Origin: Shewanella mangrovi
GTDB lineage: Bacteria > Pseudomonadota > Gammaproteobacteria > Enterobacterales > Shewanellaceae
Length of the DNA: 64,000 nucleotides
NCBI RefSeq assembly: GCF_000753795.1
Contig: NZ_JPEO01000004.1
Coordinates: 62,001 to 126,000 of the forward strand
Reading direction: 5' to 3'
A program made the translations under genes and the position numbers. Under the pieces are notes generated by a model. That model was not told where the DNA came from. It was given only the letters and a program-made list of their open reading frames with translations, and did not search any database. Shown piece after piece: positions 36,594 to 46,837 of the stretch. Position 1 is the stretch's first letter, and every line of letters begins with the position of its first letter.

Positions 36594-38339
36594 TTACATC
36601 CGCTCCAGAGTCTCGATTCCCAACAAACCTAACCCTTGCTTCAGGGTCTTCGCGGTCAATTGTGCCAGCAATAAACGGCTGTCACGTTCAGTGTCACTAT
36701 CTGCCGCCAATACTGGGCAGGCTTCGTAGAAACTAGAGAAGGCACCGGCCAGTTCATACAGGTAAGTACACAACAGGTGCGGTTGGCCCTTGTCGACCAT
36801 TCGCGCCAGTACTTCACCAAATTGTGCCAGCTTGTTGCCCAGTTCTTTCTCTTTTTCTTCGTTGAGTGCAATTTGGGCATTGCTCAAATCGACATCAGCG
36901 GCTTTCTTGAAGATACCGACCACGCGGGTGTATGCGTATAGCAGGTATGGCGCGGTGTTACCTTCAAAGCTGAGCATTTGGTCGAAGCTAAAGATGTAAT
37001 CGCTGCTGCGGTTTTTCGACAGATCGGCATATTTCACCGAGGCAACACCCACCACGCGGGCGATCTCTGCCAGTGTTGCTTCATCCATGTCTGGATTTTT
37101 GCTGCGTACCAGTTCAATGGCGCGAGTATTCGCTTCATCAAGCAGATCGACTAACTTTACGACGCCGCCAGAACGGGTTTTGAATGGACGACCATCTTCA
37201 CCGTTCATGGTGCCAAAGCCCATGTGTTCCAGTGTCATTTCAGGGCGAACAAAACCGGCGGTGCGAGCCAGGCTAAACACTTGTTGGAAGTGCAGCGCTT
37301 GGCGCAAATCAACAAAGTACAATGCGCGATCGGCGTTCAGTACTTTTGAGCGGTAACGCATGGCGGCTAAGTCGGTGGTGGCATACAGATAACCACCGTC
37401 GGCCTTTTGGATAATGACGGGCAGTGGCTCGCCTTCTTTATTACGGAACTCTTCTTGGAAGACAACTTTGGCACCATCGCTTTCCGACAGCAGGCCTTGA
37501 GCATCCAAATCAGCAACCACCTGGGCTAAGTCGTCGTTGTAGGCACTTTCGCCGTGCACATCAGCGCGGGTCAGGCTCACACCTAAACGCTCGTATACTT
37601 TGTGGCAATGGCTTAGCGAGATGTCGTTAAATTCGCGCCACAGCTTATTGCAGTATTCATCGCCTGATTGCAGCTCAACCACCAAGTGGCGGGCGCGGGT
37701 GGCGAATTCTTCTGATTCATCAAAACGTACTTTGGCCGCGCGGTAGAAAGTTTCTAAGTCCGACAGTTCAATCTCGGTGGCTTCACCATTTGCAGCACGC
37801 AGCTCTTCCATATAGGCCAGCAACATACCGAACTGAGTTCCCCAGTCGCCAACGTGATTTTGGCGGATCACCTTGTGGTTCAAGAATTCCAGAGCGCGTA
37901 CTACCGCATCACCAATAATGGTGGAACGCAGGTGGCCGACGTGCATCTCTTTGGCGAGGTTTGGTGACGAGTAATCCACAACGACAGTTTGTGCTGCAGG
38001 CAGTTGGATGCCCAACTTGTCATCCTTGATAGCTGCTTGCAGCTGGTTCGCCAAAGCATTTTCATCAATGAAGAAGTTGATAAAACCTGGACCGGCGATA
38101 TCCACTTTGGTGACGTTAGATGATGCAGGTAGATTGTCGATAATCAGCGTCGCCAGCTCACGCGGGTTTTTCCCGGCCGCTTTGCTCAACATCATGGCTA
38201 AGTTAGTGGCTAAATCGCCATGCGTTTTATCCTTGGTGCGATCGACCTGAATCCGTGGTGCGGCATCTGCGGGAATAATCCCTTGTTGTTTCAAGGTGGA
38301 GACGGTTTGTTCGAGCAAAGATTGAATATGTGCTTTCAT
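36594..38339 (-). CDS. argS: Arginyl-tRNA synthetase
   Basis: Charges tRNA-Arg with arginine. 581 residues, close to the usual 577-581. N-terminal ADD domain, then the class I core with the HIGH-type motif HVGH in [27 protein letters not shown], and [11 protein letters not shown] in place of a canonical KMSKS, as is normal for ArgRS. The C-terminal anticodon domain ends LGIETLERM. The SPOR gene follows in the same operon. Its promoter was not resolved in 38340-38470. Confidence 0.97.
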   Translation of the reverse strand: MKAHIQSLLEQTVSTLKQQGIIPADAAPRIQVDRTKDKTHGDLATNLAMMLSKAAGKNPRELATLIIDNLPASSNVTKVDIAGPGFINFFIDENALANQLQAAIKDDKLGIQLPAAQTVVVDYSSPNLAKEMHVGHLRSTIIGDAVVRALEFLNHKVIRQNHVGDWGTQFGMLLAYMEELRAANGEATEIELSDLETFYRAAKVRFDESEEFATRARHLVVELQSGDEYCNKLWREFNDISLSHCHKVYERLGVSLTRADVHGESAYNDDLAQVVADLDAQGLLSESDGAKVVFQEEFRNKEGEPLPVIIQKADGGYLYATTDLAAMRYRSKVLNADRALYFVDLRQALHFQQVFSLARTAGFVRPEMTLEHMGFGTMNGEDGRPFKTRSGGVVKLVDLLDEANTRAIELVRSKNPDMDEATLAEIARVVGVASVKYADLSKNRSSDYIFSFDQMLSFEGNTAPYLLYAYTRVVGIFKKAADVDLSNAQIALNEEKEKELGNKLAQFGEVLARMVDKGQPHLLCTYLYELAGAFSSFYEACPVLAADSDTERDSRLLLAQLTAKTLKQGLGLLGIETLERM

Positions 38340-38470
38340 TGGCGTTATATCGACACTGACGACTGAAATAGGTTGATAACGGAATAACCGTACATTCTAG
38401 CGGTTAAGCGTATACGAAAGCTATGGGATGGACGATTTTTATCGCGAATTTTGCCCCTTTATTGTGCAAG

Positions 38471-40666
38471 TTACAGCAGATCTTGCGGATCGCGATCGAT
38501 ACTCCAGCGACAGCGGCGTGCCAGCGGTAGTTGTTCTACTATTGGCAGGGCATGTTCGAACAGTTGCTGAATTAGGCGGCGATCAGCAGCTTGCACCAAA
38601 AGATGGCGACGATGAAAACCTGCTTTACGATCTAACGGCGCCGGCATTGGGCCAATCAATTCCAGTTCTTTATGCTGACCCAATTGCTCAGCAAAGGCGC
38701 GTAAAAAGTTCTCTGCATCCTCTGCCTGATGGGCCTCGGCGCGGATCAACACCATATGCCAGACTGGCGGCAATAGCGCCATACGGCGTTCTTCCAGTTG
38801 CGAACGGGCAAACTCGCCATAACCTCGTTGCAGTAGGTCTTGCAGCAATGGGTTATCGCTTTGATGGGTTTGCAGTAGCACTGTGCCTGGCTTACTGGCA
38901 CGGCCTGCACGGCCCGCCACTTGGGTATACAACTGGCCGAAGCGCTCCGGCGCGCGGAAATCTGCGCTAAACAAGGCACCATCGACATCGAGCAGCGCCA
39001 CCAGTGTCACGTCGGGGAAATGGTGGCCTTTGGCCAGCATTTGGGTGCCCACCAAAATACGAAAGCTGCCGCGATGAATCGCGTTGAGTTGTTGTTCCAG
39101 CGAGCCTTTGCGACTAGTGGTATCGCGGTCAATACGAACGACAGGATACTCAGGAAACTCTTTACTGAGAATGCCTTCCAATTGCTCGGTGCCAATGCCT
39201 TGCCCCTGTAACATGGTGCTGCCGCAGTTGTGGCACTGACGGGGAATCGCATACTGGTTACCGCAATGGTGGCAACGGATTTCGCCTAACGACTGATGCA
39301 AAGTGAAAAAGGCATCGCAGCGGTCGCATTCATGCAGATAACCACATTCATGGCACAGCAGCGCTGGCGCAAAGCCACGGCGGTTGAGGAATAATAACAC
39401 TTGGTTACCGGCTTGCAGATGAATACGCATCTCATTAAATAGCGCTTGTGACACGCCGCCGCGCAATGGCTGATTGCGAATATCAATTACGCCTTGGCGC
39501 GCTTTTACTGCAGAGCCTGCACGTTCGCTAAGTTGCAGATGGTGGTAACGGCCCGCAATAGCATTGTGCAGCGATTCTAATGATGGCGTGGCACTGCCGA
39601 GCACCACTGGAATATCTTCCAGATGGCCACGCATTACCGCTAAGTCGCGGGCGTGATAACCGACGCCTTCTTGCTGTTTAAAACTGCTGTCGTGTTCTTC
39701 ATCGAGAATGATCACTCCCGGCCAGGCCATCGGAGTGAACAATGCGGAACGGGTACCAATGATGATTGCCGCTTCGCCGCTACGAGCCTGACGCCAAGCA
39801 TCGAGGCGCTGTTTATCGGTCAGGCCTGAGTGCAGCACCGCGATAGTGACTTGGAAGCGATGTTTAAAGCGGTTGATGGTCTGTGGCGTCAGGCCAATTT
39901 CTGGCACCAACACCAGCGCTTGCTTACCCGCTTTTAGCACAGTTTCAATCAACGACAGATAGACTTCGGTTTTGCCTGAGCCAGTTACGCCTTCTAACAA
40001 GGAGCAATGAAAGCCTTGTTGATGATTCAGTGCCGCCACTGCAACCGCTTGCTGTTTATTGAGTTTATGCGGAGCTTCGCCCATCTTTAGCGCATCGCGC
40101 CAACTGATATCAGTGGTGACAGGTCGTTCGTAGATATCAATCCAATCGCGTTCACGCAGCGCTTTTAATGCACTGACGCTCAACTCCAGTGCTTGCGCTT
40201 CCTCAACCGTTACTTCGCTGCCTTTGAGCAGTTCGACAATTTTTTTCTGGGCGTGGGCACGGCCAAGACTGTTGCTATCCGACTGTTCGCCTTTTTCGGT
40301 GAGGGCGTAATAGCGGATGGTTTCTGGTTGGGCGCTAGCACCTTTGCGCAGTGCCACCGGAATAGCTTGCGATAACATCATGCCGTGGCTACAAAAATAA
40401 TATCTTGCTGCCCACTCGGTGAGTTTATAAAGTGGTTCACTGAGCAAAGATTCATCATCCAGCACGCGCGTGATATTGCGAATCTTTTGTGGTGGCAGGT
40501 CGCATGTGTCGCTGATATTGGTTACCAATCCGATCATTTTTTGCTGGCCAAATGGCACTTCGACGCGAACACCTTGTGTTGGCATTGGCGCAATAGTGTC
40601 AGGTATGCGGTAGCTAAAATTTTGCCGTAACGGGACAGGAAGAGCGATTTCGGCAAATTGCGGCAT
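38471..40666 (-). CDS. priA: Primosomal protein N' (replication restart helicase PriA)
   Basis: A 731-residue superfamily 2 3'-5' helicase that restarts stalled replication forks. The N-terminal 3'-DNA-binding domain starts MPQFAEIALPVPLRQNFSY. Walker A GVTGSGKT is at 226-233, the DEEH box at 322-325, and two zinc sites use Cys438, 441, 447, 450, 465, 468, 478 and 481. GTQMLAKGHHFPDVTLV and QVAGRAGR are the later helicase motifs. The gene is intact, divergent from the FimV-like gene at 40767 and 131 bases upstream of argS. Confidence 0.97.
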   Translation of the reverse strand: MPQFAEIALPVPLRQNFSYRIPDTIAPMPTQGVRVEVPFGQQKMIGLVTNISDTCDLPPQKIRNITRVLDDESLLSEPLYKLTEWAARYYFCSHGMMLSQAIPVALRKGASAQPETIRYYALTEKGEQSDSNSLGRAHAQKKIVELLKGSEVTVEEAQALELSVSALKALRERDWIDIYERPVTTDISWRDALKMGEAPHKLNKQQAVAVAALNHQQGFHCSLLEGVTGSGKTEVYLSLIETVLKAGKQALVLVPEIGLTPQTINRFKHRFQVTIAVLHSGLTDKQRLDAWRQARSGEAAIIIGTRSALFTPMAWPGVIILDEEHDSSFKQQEGVGYHARDLAVMRGHLEDIPVVLGSATPSLESLHNAIAGRYHHLQLSERAGSAVKARQGVIDIRNQPLRGGVSQALFNEMRIHLQAGNQVLLFLNRRGFAPALLCHECGYLHECDRCDAFFTLHQSLGEIRCHHCGNQYAIPRQCHNCGSTMLQGQGIGTEQLEGILSKEFPEYPVVRIDRDTTSRKGSLEQQLNAIHRGSFRILVGTQMLAKGHHFPDVTLVALLDVDGALFSADFRAPERFGQLYTQVAGRAGRASKPGTVLLQTHQSDNPLLQDLLQRGYGEFARSQLEERRMALLPPVWHMVLIRAEAHQAEDAENFLRAFAEQLGQHKELELIGPMPAPLDRKAGFHRRHLLVQAADRRLIQQLFEHALPIVEQLPLARRCRWSIDRDPQDLL

Positions 40667-40766
40667 GGAAAAGATAAGTTTGCTGGACGAATACTGCTGG
40701 CCAGTGTACCGATTGAACTATGCTAGAGCCAGTGCCTTAAGCAGAAAATCAGAACCAAGGAACTGT

Positions 40767-41552
40767 ATGAAAAGCCAAGTTAATCTACTGAGCTCCATCA
40801 TCGTTGCCGTTGTGATGCTGTTTAACAACTGCTGGGCTGACACTTCACATGTCAGTATTAATCAACGCCTGTTTGATTTAGGCAAAATTCCATTACTGAA
40901 ACTCAATATTGTGTCTGATGCGACCGATACTGACCGCTTTCAATTTATTCTGCAGCAACAAGCGGGAGCTGAGCGGTTGATGGTTGATCGTATCAATGAC
41001 TTTATGTATCTGTTGCAAGGTGTGGATGAGGTGACAGACCCTAAGGCGCAGTTATTGGTAAAAGAGTATCGGCAGCAAGTGTGGGTGGAGGTTGCCACTT
41101 TGCCATTGTTTGCCGATGGCGTGCCAGTTGGTAATCCGCCTGCGGGTAAAAAGCTATCATTATATCGAGACGTTAACGGCTCTGACGCCACAACTGAGGT
41201 CATCGCAACGCCGAAGGTGAACACCACTACTGCGGTAAAGTCAGCGGCGGCTGAGGCCGCCATACAATCAGCGTCGGCTAAGGCCAAATTGCCTGAACTG
41301 CAGCAGCGCTGTTTACTGGAATATGACGGAAAACAAACCCTGTGGCGTTTGGCGAGTCGCTATGCCAAAGAGTGGCATACCAACATTTATGCGGCGGCGC
41401 TGGGCATTTTAGAGGCGAACCCTCAGGCGTTTTATCAGGGGAATCCAGCATCGCTGCGCAGTGATGCAAAATTGCGTTGTCCGAGCGAAAGTATACTGGC
41501 GCAATACGCCGATAAAACGGTCGCTGAGAAAAAGTTTGACGCGCTGCTTTAA
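40767..41552 (+). CDS. Exported protein with C-terminal FimV-like domain
   Basis: A 261-residue exported protein of unknown function. The ATG at 40767 has AAGGA upstream and gives a signal peptide (VNLLSSIIVAVVMLFNNCWA). The middle has an alanine- and threonine-rich linker. Residues about 190-247 (LPELQQRCLLEYDGKQTLWR, then ANPQAFYQGNPASLRSDAKL) resemble the FimV N-terminal/LysM-like domain (DTLWxIA...ANPxAFxxGNxxxLxxGxxL), which binds peptidoglycan and helps pilus or secretin assembly in related bacteria. The gene lies between divergent priA and rpmE. The domain call is from pattern; no direct evidence for a pilus role. Confidence 0.65.
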   Translation: MKSQVNLLSSIIVAVVMLFNNCWADTSHVSINQRLFDLGKIPLLKLNIVSDATDTDRFQFILQQQAGAERLMVDRINDFMYLLQGVDEVTDPKAQLLVKEYRQQVWVEVATLPLFADGVPVGNPPAGKKLSLYRDVNGSDATTEVIATPKVNTTTAVKSAAAEAAIQSASAKAKLPELQQRCLLEYDGKQTLWRLASRYAKEWHTNIYAAALGILEANPQAFYQGNPASLRSDAKLRCPSESILAQYADKTVAEKKFDALL

Positions 41553-41555
41553 TGC

Positions 41556-41584
41556 TTGTATTGCCCCCAATGATCCGGTAATAT
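41556..41584 (+). promoter_or_regulatory. Probable rpmE promoter
   Basis: TTGTAT (41556-41561), 17 bases, TAATAT (41579-41584). It begins four bases after the previous gene ends and lies about 90 bases before rpmE, leaving room for the leader hairpin. Confidence 0.55.
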
Positions 41585-41611
41585 CCTGCGCCCTAAACAA
41601 CTGTATTAACC

Positions 41612-41651
41612 GCATGTGGTGCTCAACTTCGGGTTGGGAGAGCGACATGGC
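41612..41651 (+). promoter_or_regulatory. rpmE leader hairpin (candidate L31 autoregulatory element)
   Basis: GCATGT can pair with ACATGGC (one bulge) at the base, and CTCAAC with GTTGGG above, around a short loop. It lies 21 bases before the rpmE start. Structured leaders that bind free L31 are known upstream of rpmE in gammaproteobacteria; whether this hairpin is the same motif is inferred from place and shape. Confidence 0.5.
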
Positions 41652-41672
41652 CTTAAACTTGAGGTAATCCCA

Positions 41673-41885
41673 ATGAAACCAGGTATCCATCCTGAATACG
41701 CAGAAATCACTGCTACTTGTACTTGTGGCAACGTGATCAAAGTACACTCAACTGCTGGTAAAAACCTGCATTTGGACGTTTGTGGTGCATGTCACCCATT
41801 CTACACTGGTACCCAGAAAGTTGTTGATACCGGTGGTCGTATCGAAAAGTTCAACAAACGTTTCGGTGTACTGGGCAAAAAATAA
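41673..41885 (+). CDS. rpmE: 50S ribosomal protein L31, zinc-binding form
   Basis: A 70-residue ribosomal protein at the intersubunit bridge. TCTCGN and DVCGACHPF supply the zinc-binding cysteines of the C+ type, so this is the zinc-replete L31 rather than the cysteine-free paralogue. Start ATG 41673 ([12 protein letters not shown]) after GAGGTAA; a longer open frame from 41616 lies inside the leader hairpin. Ends before a strong terminator. Confidence 0.96.
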   Translation: MKPGIHPEYAEITATCTCGNVIKVHSTAGKNLHLDVCGACHPFYTGTQKVVDTGGRIEKFNKRFGVLGKK

Positions 41886-41907
41886 TTGCCAACACACAGA
41901 TTCTGAG

Positions 41908-41933
41908 AAAGGCGTCCATTGGACGCCTTTTTC
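41908..41933 (+). terminator. Terminator of rpmE
   Basis: AAAGGCGTCC and GGACGCCTTT pair across three bases and are followed by TT. Confidence 0.9.
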
Positions 41934-42393
41934 TTTGCCTATTTCTTACCTTTGCATCTTTTTTAGCTAACAAAGCCACTTTTTATGCAGTTTTATGTTT
42001 ATTAATAAGCGCTAAACTAACGTGCTATTTTTGTTGGTTACTTCTTCAGCTGTTTTATCTAATTGAATGTTATTCACTAATAACTGTAATTAATTTAAAT
42101 ATGTTTTACTGAAATACGTTTTTTCTATTTTTAGAACGGTATTTTCCGTAATCATATTTCATCTTTGATTAGTTGTTTCAGGCTTATTCTTGTAAAGTAA
42201 CTTATGAAAATAAAGTTTATAATTCTTGATTTTGTCTTAGCGCTAAAAATTCATAAATAGTGTTTGATTAATGGTCAATATCAAGTATCTTTAGCGACCC
42301 AATTTGTATTAAGTCACACTCCTAACTATTCCAAATGTGATTAAACTTACAAATGGCGATGCAATTAGTTTGGCTTGAACCTAGGAAAGTAAG
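41934..42393. other. A+T-rich non-coding region before malic enzyme
   Basis: 460 bases with no gene, distinctly richer in A+T than the flanks. TATAAT occurs at 42218-42223. TTAAGTCACA (42309-42318) and TGTGATTAA (42337-42345) form inverted half-sites 18 bases apart, opposite in order to a Crp dyad. Several TTAAT/ATTAA runs (for example around 42090) recall loose ArcA-like sequence, but none is convincing. It is probably a long regulatory region for the malic enzyme gene. Confidence 0.4.
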
Positions 42394-43638
42394 ATGACCG
42401 ACTTCCGTCAAAAAGCACTTGATTACCACGAATTCCCTGTCCCCGGAAAAACCGCCGTTGCGTTAACTACTGCCGCTGAAACCAGTATGGATTTAGCATT
42501 GGCTTATAGCCCTGGGGTTGCAGAGCCAGTGCGTGAAATTGCCGCAAATCCGGCAGATGCCTATCGCTATACCAATAAAGGTAACACCGTTGCCGTCATC
42601 TCTAATGGCACCGCCATTTTAGGATTGGGTAACCTCGGACCTTTAGCTTCAAAACCTGTTATGGAAGGTAAAGCATTATTATTTAAACGCTTTGCCAATA
42701 TTGATGCGACTGATATTCAGGTTAAACATCGTACTAACGAAGATTTTATTAATACCGTAGAAGCGATTGCCGATACTTTTGGCGGTATTAACCTCGAAGA
42801 TATTAAAGCACCAGAGTGTTTTGAAATTGAGCGTGAATTAATTGACCGTTGTGCCATTCCGGTATTTCATGACGACCAACACGGCACTGCCATTGTCACC
42901 GCTGCGGGGATGATTAACGCGCTTGAGATCCAAGGCAAAAATATTGCTGAAGCAGTATTTGTCTGTTTGGGTGCAGGTGCCGCCGCTATTGCGTGTATGA
43001 GCCTGTTGGTGAAGTGCGGCGCTCAGCGTGAAAACATTTACATGTTGGACCGCAAAGGTGTGATCCACAGTGGTCGCGATGACCTCAACCAATATAAAGC
43101 GTTATTTGCCACCCCAACCGACAAGCGTACTCTGCGCGATGCAATCGCCGGTGCTGATGTGTTTCTCGGTTTGTCGGGGGCGAACCTGCTTGCGGCTGAA
43201 GAACTGGCATTGATGGCGGACAATCCGGTGATTTTCGCCTGCTCTAACCCTGATCCAGAAATCAGTCCTGCGTTGGCACATGCTACCCGTAGCGATCTGA
43301 TTATGGGCACTGGCCGCAGTGATTACCCTAATCAGGTAAATAACGTACTGTGCTTCCCGTTCATTTTCCGTGGTGCGTTGGATGTGCGTGCCAGTGAAAT
43401 CAATGACGAAATGAAACTCGCCGCGGTTTATGCCTTGGCTGAGTTGGCAAAAGAAGCGGTACCTGCATCAGTATTGGCAGCTTATCCAAATATCACTGAG
43501 CTGACTTTTGGTAAGAACTATGTGTTGCCGAAGCCAATGGATCCGCGTTTGTTAGCGCGAGTGGCCAAGGCAGTCGCAATGGCGGCGATTAAGTCAGGTG
43601 TGGCAGAAATTAACACCGTGCCTGAATATCAAGAATAA
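42394..43638 (+). CDS. Malic enzyme (oxaloacetate-decarboxylating malate dehydrogenase), short form
   Basis: Converts malate to pyruvate and CO2 with NAD or NADP. 414 residues, the compact form without the phosphotransacetylase-like C-terminal half of E. coli MaeB. Motifs: [60 protein letters not shown], the dinucleotide-binding [13 protein letters not shown], and [10 protein letters not shown]. Cofactor preference cannot be fixed by eye. It stands alone behind a 460-base A+T-rich region and ends at a terminator. Confidence 0.92.
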   Translation: MTDFRQKALDYHEFPVPGKTAVALTTAAETSMDLALAYSPGVAEPVREIAANPADAYRYTNKGNTVAVISNGTAILGLGNLGPLASKPVMEGKALLFKRFANIDATDIQVKHRTNEDFINTVEAIADTFGGINLEDIKAPECFEIERELIDRCAIPVFHDDQHGTAIVTAAGMINALEIQGKNIAEAVFVCLGAGAAAIACMSLLVKCGAQRENIYMLDRKGVIHSGRDDLNQYKALFATPTDKRTLRDAIAGADVFLGLSGANLLAAEELALMADNPVIFACSNPDPEISPALAHATRSDLIMGTGRSDYPNQVNNVLCFPFIFRGALDVRASEINDEMKLAAVYALAELAKEAVPASVLAAYPNITELTFGKNYVLPKPMDPRLLARVAKAVAMAAIKSGVAEINTVPEYQE

Positions 43639-43662
43639 TCATTGTTAAAATGAATTCATTGC

Positions 43663-43690
43663 AAACGCCCTCTTTATGAGGGCGTTTTTG
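43663..43690 (+). terminator. Terminator after malic enzyme
   Basis: AAACGCCCTC and GAGGGCGTTT pair across five bases and are followed by T-rich sequence. Confidence 0.9.
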
Positions 43691-43883
43691 TTACCGCAGC
43701 CTGTGGTTGCGTTTTTGAGCTAACTGCTTAATAATCAAAAGCCTTAATCGTCAAATGCTCGGGCTTTTGAAGCCTGATGGTGTAGTAAAGGTGGTGACTC
43801 TGCAAGCGGCGCGTTGGCGTTAGCGTGTCGTCTTATCCACCCCAAGATTGACGCTCATTTTCGGTGATCAGGAATGCCACTTT

Positions 43884-45791
43884 ATGGAATTAACTCGGCT
43901 TCTCACCATACGTTTATCCCGCTTCTGGTTGTTATCACTGACCATGACGTTTTTGGTCGGTCTGCTGATGGCGATGGCGGCCTATTCTCAGCTTACCTAC
44001 CGTTTTCAGCAGCATCATATTGAATCGATAACTCAGTCGTTAGCCTCGCATCTACATAAAGATGATCTTCAACAACTATCGCAATGGTTGCCTGATTTGC
44101 TCAATGCCGCCGATGCCTTAGAGGCGCGTGTCTGGAATGGTCAGCAGCTGTTGTATGAATATGTCAGTGGCCAAACAACCGCCATGCCGCGCGTTGTCGA
44201 TATTCAATTACCGCAGCAACCGACATTACGTATGCAGTTATTGATGCCGCAACCCTTAGCGCATTATTTACCGAATCGGCTCGAGATGTTCATTATGCTG
44301 GCGGGTTTTGTTGGGGTGATGATTTTGGCGCGGCTGGGATATCGTTGGTACGCCACGCAACTGGCGGGGCTGGAGAGCATAGGTGAACGTTGTCATCTCA
44401 TTCTCAAAGGACGTTTTGAGCAAGCGCGCAGTCGTTACAGCAAAGGGCATCCTCGTTTTATCAATCGCGCGATTTCGATGTTGCTGGATGAACTGTCGGA
44501 GGCCAAAAAGGAACGAGCGAAATTCGATACCTTTATTCGTAGTAATACGTTTTTGGATCACGAAACCCGTATCGGCAACCGCCTGCTCTTTGATAGCCGC
44601 CTAGATGCCTTGAGTAGTAGCAGTGGCATGATGTCCCATGGGGCTTTGATGTTACTTGAGTTTGAAGAGCTGGAGCAGTTACATCAACTTCTTGGGGATA
44701 ACGGGCTACGCGATTATTTGCTACTCAACGTGGATCATATTAGCCGCATGTTGCAATCACAGGCCAACAGTGTGTTTGCACGTCGCAGCCATAGTCAATT
44801 TGCCGTGTTGGTCACTCAGATAAGTCTCGCCGAAGCCGAGCAGTTGGCATCACGTTTAGTGAAATTGTGTGCCAGCCTGAAGCCCAATGAGGTTGCCGCA
44901 CACGACGCGTTTTGTCATCTCGGCTGTGCCTACTTTAAGTTAGGTGACGAGCCCAGCCAGTTGTTAGATGAGGCCGAAATGGCGCTGCGAGCGGCGCAGA
45001 TGCAAGGCAGTAATAACTGGTTTATGTACGATAAAGGGGCAGTTGACGAAGAATTTGCCCGAGGCTCAGTGCGCTGGCGGAGCTTTTTGGAAATGGCGCT
45101 GGCAGACAAGCGTTTTGTTGCCTTTGCGCAACCCATCCTTGATGTGGACGGGCTGGTGCAACACCGTGAAATTTTCACCCGCGCTCGCGAGACCAATGGC
45201 AACTTAGTACGCGCGACCTTGTTTATGCCCATGGCGATTAAATGTGGGCTGATCCCACAAATTGAGCGACTCACGTTGGAGCGAATTATTCATGAACTGC
45301 TGCCAGCGAAACGTGGCAGCGACTACTTCAGCGTTAACCTATCGTTTGAAACCTTGATGAATAACGAGTTTTTTCGCTGGCTCAAACGTATCATGCTAGA
45401 ACATCGTGATGTTATGCCACGCCTGATTGTGGAAGTGGATGAGGCGTTCGCCGTCACTGAGTTGCCGCAACTGCTACCACGTTTACAAGTGATCAAAATG
45501 ATGGGGGCACGCTTATGTGTTGACCATGTTGGGCAACAGGTCGTCAGTACTCAATATATTGTGGAAGCTGGATTTGATATGGTGAAACTGCACCGTTCCT
45601 TAGTGAAGCAAATTCATCTTCGTACTGAAAATCAATTGTTTATAAGAAGTTTGTTAGGAAGTTTGCCGCTGGCTGATATCGAGGTAGTCGCCGAAGGTGT
45701 TGAGCAGTTGGAAGAGTGGCAAACCTTGAAAATTTTGGGCATAAGTGCGGCACAGGGACCATTATTTAGCGACCCTGTATCTGTGGATTAA
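43884..45791 (+). CDS. csrD: RNase E specificity factor CsrD (MshH)
   Basis: A membrane-anchored, catalytically degenerate GGDEF-EAL protein that in E. coli targets the small RNAs CsrB/C to RNase E. Here 635 residues. Two membrane helices (about 10-32 and 130-152) flank a periplasmic loop; the GGDEF motif is replaced by SHSQF (302-306) and the EAL motif by EIF in HREIFTR (about 427-433), as expected for CsrD. The ATG at 43884 lies nine bases after AGGAA; an upstream TTG is weaker. At the head of MSHA clusters this gene is known as mshH. It is probably transcribed separately: 176 bases separate it from mshI. Confidence 0.92.
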   Translation: MELTRLLTIRLSRFWLLSLTMTFLVGLLMAMAAYSQLTYRFQQHHIESITQSLASHLHKDDLQQLSQWLPDLLNAADALEARVWNGQQLLYEYVSGQTTAMPRVVDIQLPQQPTLRMQLLMPQPLAHYLPNRLEMFIMLAGFVGVMILARLGYRWYATQLAGLESIGERCHLILKGRFEQARSRYSKGHPRFINRAISMLLDELSEAKKERAKFDTFIRSNTFLDHETRIGNRLLFDSRLDALSSSSGMMSHGALMLLEFEELEQLHQLLGDNGLRDYLLLNVDHISRMLQSQANSVFARRSHSQFAVLVTQISLAEAEQLASRLVKLCASLKPNEVAAHDAFCHLGCAYFKLGDEPSQLLDEAEMALRAAQMQGSNNWFMYDKGAVDEEFARGSVRWRSFLEMALADKRFVAFAQPILDVDGLVQHREIFTRARETNGNLVRATLFMPMAIKCGLIPQIERLTLERIIHELLPAKRGSDYFSVNLSFETLMNNEFFRWLKRIMLEHRDVMPRLIVEVDEAFAVTELPQLLPRLQVIKMMGARLCVDHVGQQVVSTQYIVEAGFDMVKLHRSLVKQIHLRTENQLFIRSLLGSLPLADIEVVAEGVEQLEEWQTLKILGISAAQGPLFSDPVSVD

Positions 45792-45967
45792 GTGCCATTA
45801 TGGTCGCTTAGGCATCACTAACCGCGAACTTTCGCAAATTTTCCCTATTATTCTGTGTAGAATTAGTCAATTAGCGTATAACATTTGCTTAGCAATGTTG
45901 GAACATAGAGATTAGACGTCGGCGCGTTTTCATCCTAGTTGCCGCCAAATGAGAGCTCAAAAGCGAT

Positions 45968-46837
45968 ATGACGACAGCAGCCCCAAAAAAATGGCAATTT
46001 TGGCGTACCAAGGTGCCAGAGCAACAGCTCGGAATATTTGTCGGAGCCAACGCAGTTTGGGCTTGTAAAGCTTCTGCCGTGCTCGATGTGCGTTATTACA
46101 GTCACCAACGAGATTGGGAAGCGCTGTTTAGCCAGCTTGCGGCCGATTTTGGCGCTGCCAGCTTACAAGTCGTGCTCGGTGCTGGGCGTTATCAACTCTT
46201 ATCCGCCGATAAACCGAATGTACCTGACGACGAACTGCAACAAGCGTTGCTGTGGAGCGTTAAGGATATGGTGGCAACACCTGTGAGCGATATTCACCTC
46301 GATTATTTTGAGTTGCCGTCAAACGCGGTAAGCAAACTACAAGTGGTAATCACGGAACGGCAAGAGATGAGTAAGCTGGCACTGGCGGCCACCAATAACG
46401 GCTTTGACTTGGTGGGGATCACCATTGAAGAACTGATGTCAGCCAATCTCTTCATCGATGATAATCAGGCACATATGGTGGTGAGTCATGTGCCAGGAGA
46501 AGAGGTGCTGTTGACGGTGATCCGCGATGGTGAACTCTGGATGCAACGTCGCTTACGTGGTTTTGGTGCGCTAGACAGTTTTACCGAGGATGATTTGCGT
46601 TTTCGCGTTGCCGATAGTTTAAGCCTTGAAATTCAGCGTTCTATGGATTTTTTTGAGAGCCAGCTACGACAAGCGCCAGTCAGCTCAATTGAATTACTTT
46701 GCTTAGGTGAGCGGCAGTTACTAGCCCATTTAGTTGCGGCTAACTTTAATCAACCCGTTAACCTGATTGAAGCCACTGATGTGGGCGGTAAAATGGCTGA
46801 ACTTGGGTGTCGAGAGCTATCGCGGGGGGCATTATGA
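45968..46837 (+). CDS. mshI: MSHA biogenesis protein MshI (PilM-like)
   Basis: A 289-residue cytoplasmic protein, first of the pilus assembly genes. Its start (KKWQFWRTKVPEQQLGIFVG) and LLWSVKDMVATPVSDIHLDYF, ITERQEMSKLA and LEIQRSMDFFESQL follow the actin-like PilM/GspL-N fold that links the inner-membrane platform to the cytoplasmic ATPases. No membrane helix; the PilN-like partner is the next gene, overlapping by four bases (ATGA). The 176 bases upstream should hold the operon promoter, which I could not pin down. Confidence 0.88.
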   Translation: MTTAAPKKWQFWRTKVPEQQLGIFVGANAVWACKASAVLDVRYYSHQRDWEALFSQLAADFGAASLQVVLGAGRYQLLSADKPNVPDDELQQALLWSVKDMVATPVSDIHLDYFELPSNAVSKLQVVITERQEMSKLALAATNNGFDLVGITIEELMSANLFIDDNQAHMVVSHVPGEEVLLTVIRDGELWMQRRLRGFGALDSFTEDDLRFRVADSLSLEIQRSMDFFESQLRQAPVSSIELLCLGERQLLAHLVAANFNQPVNLIEATDVGGKMAELGCRELSRGAL

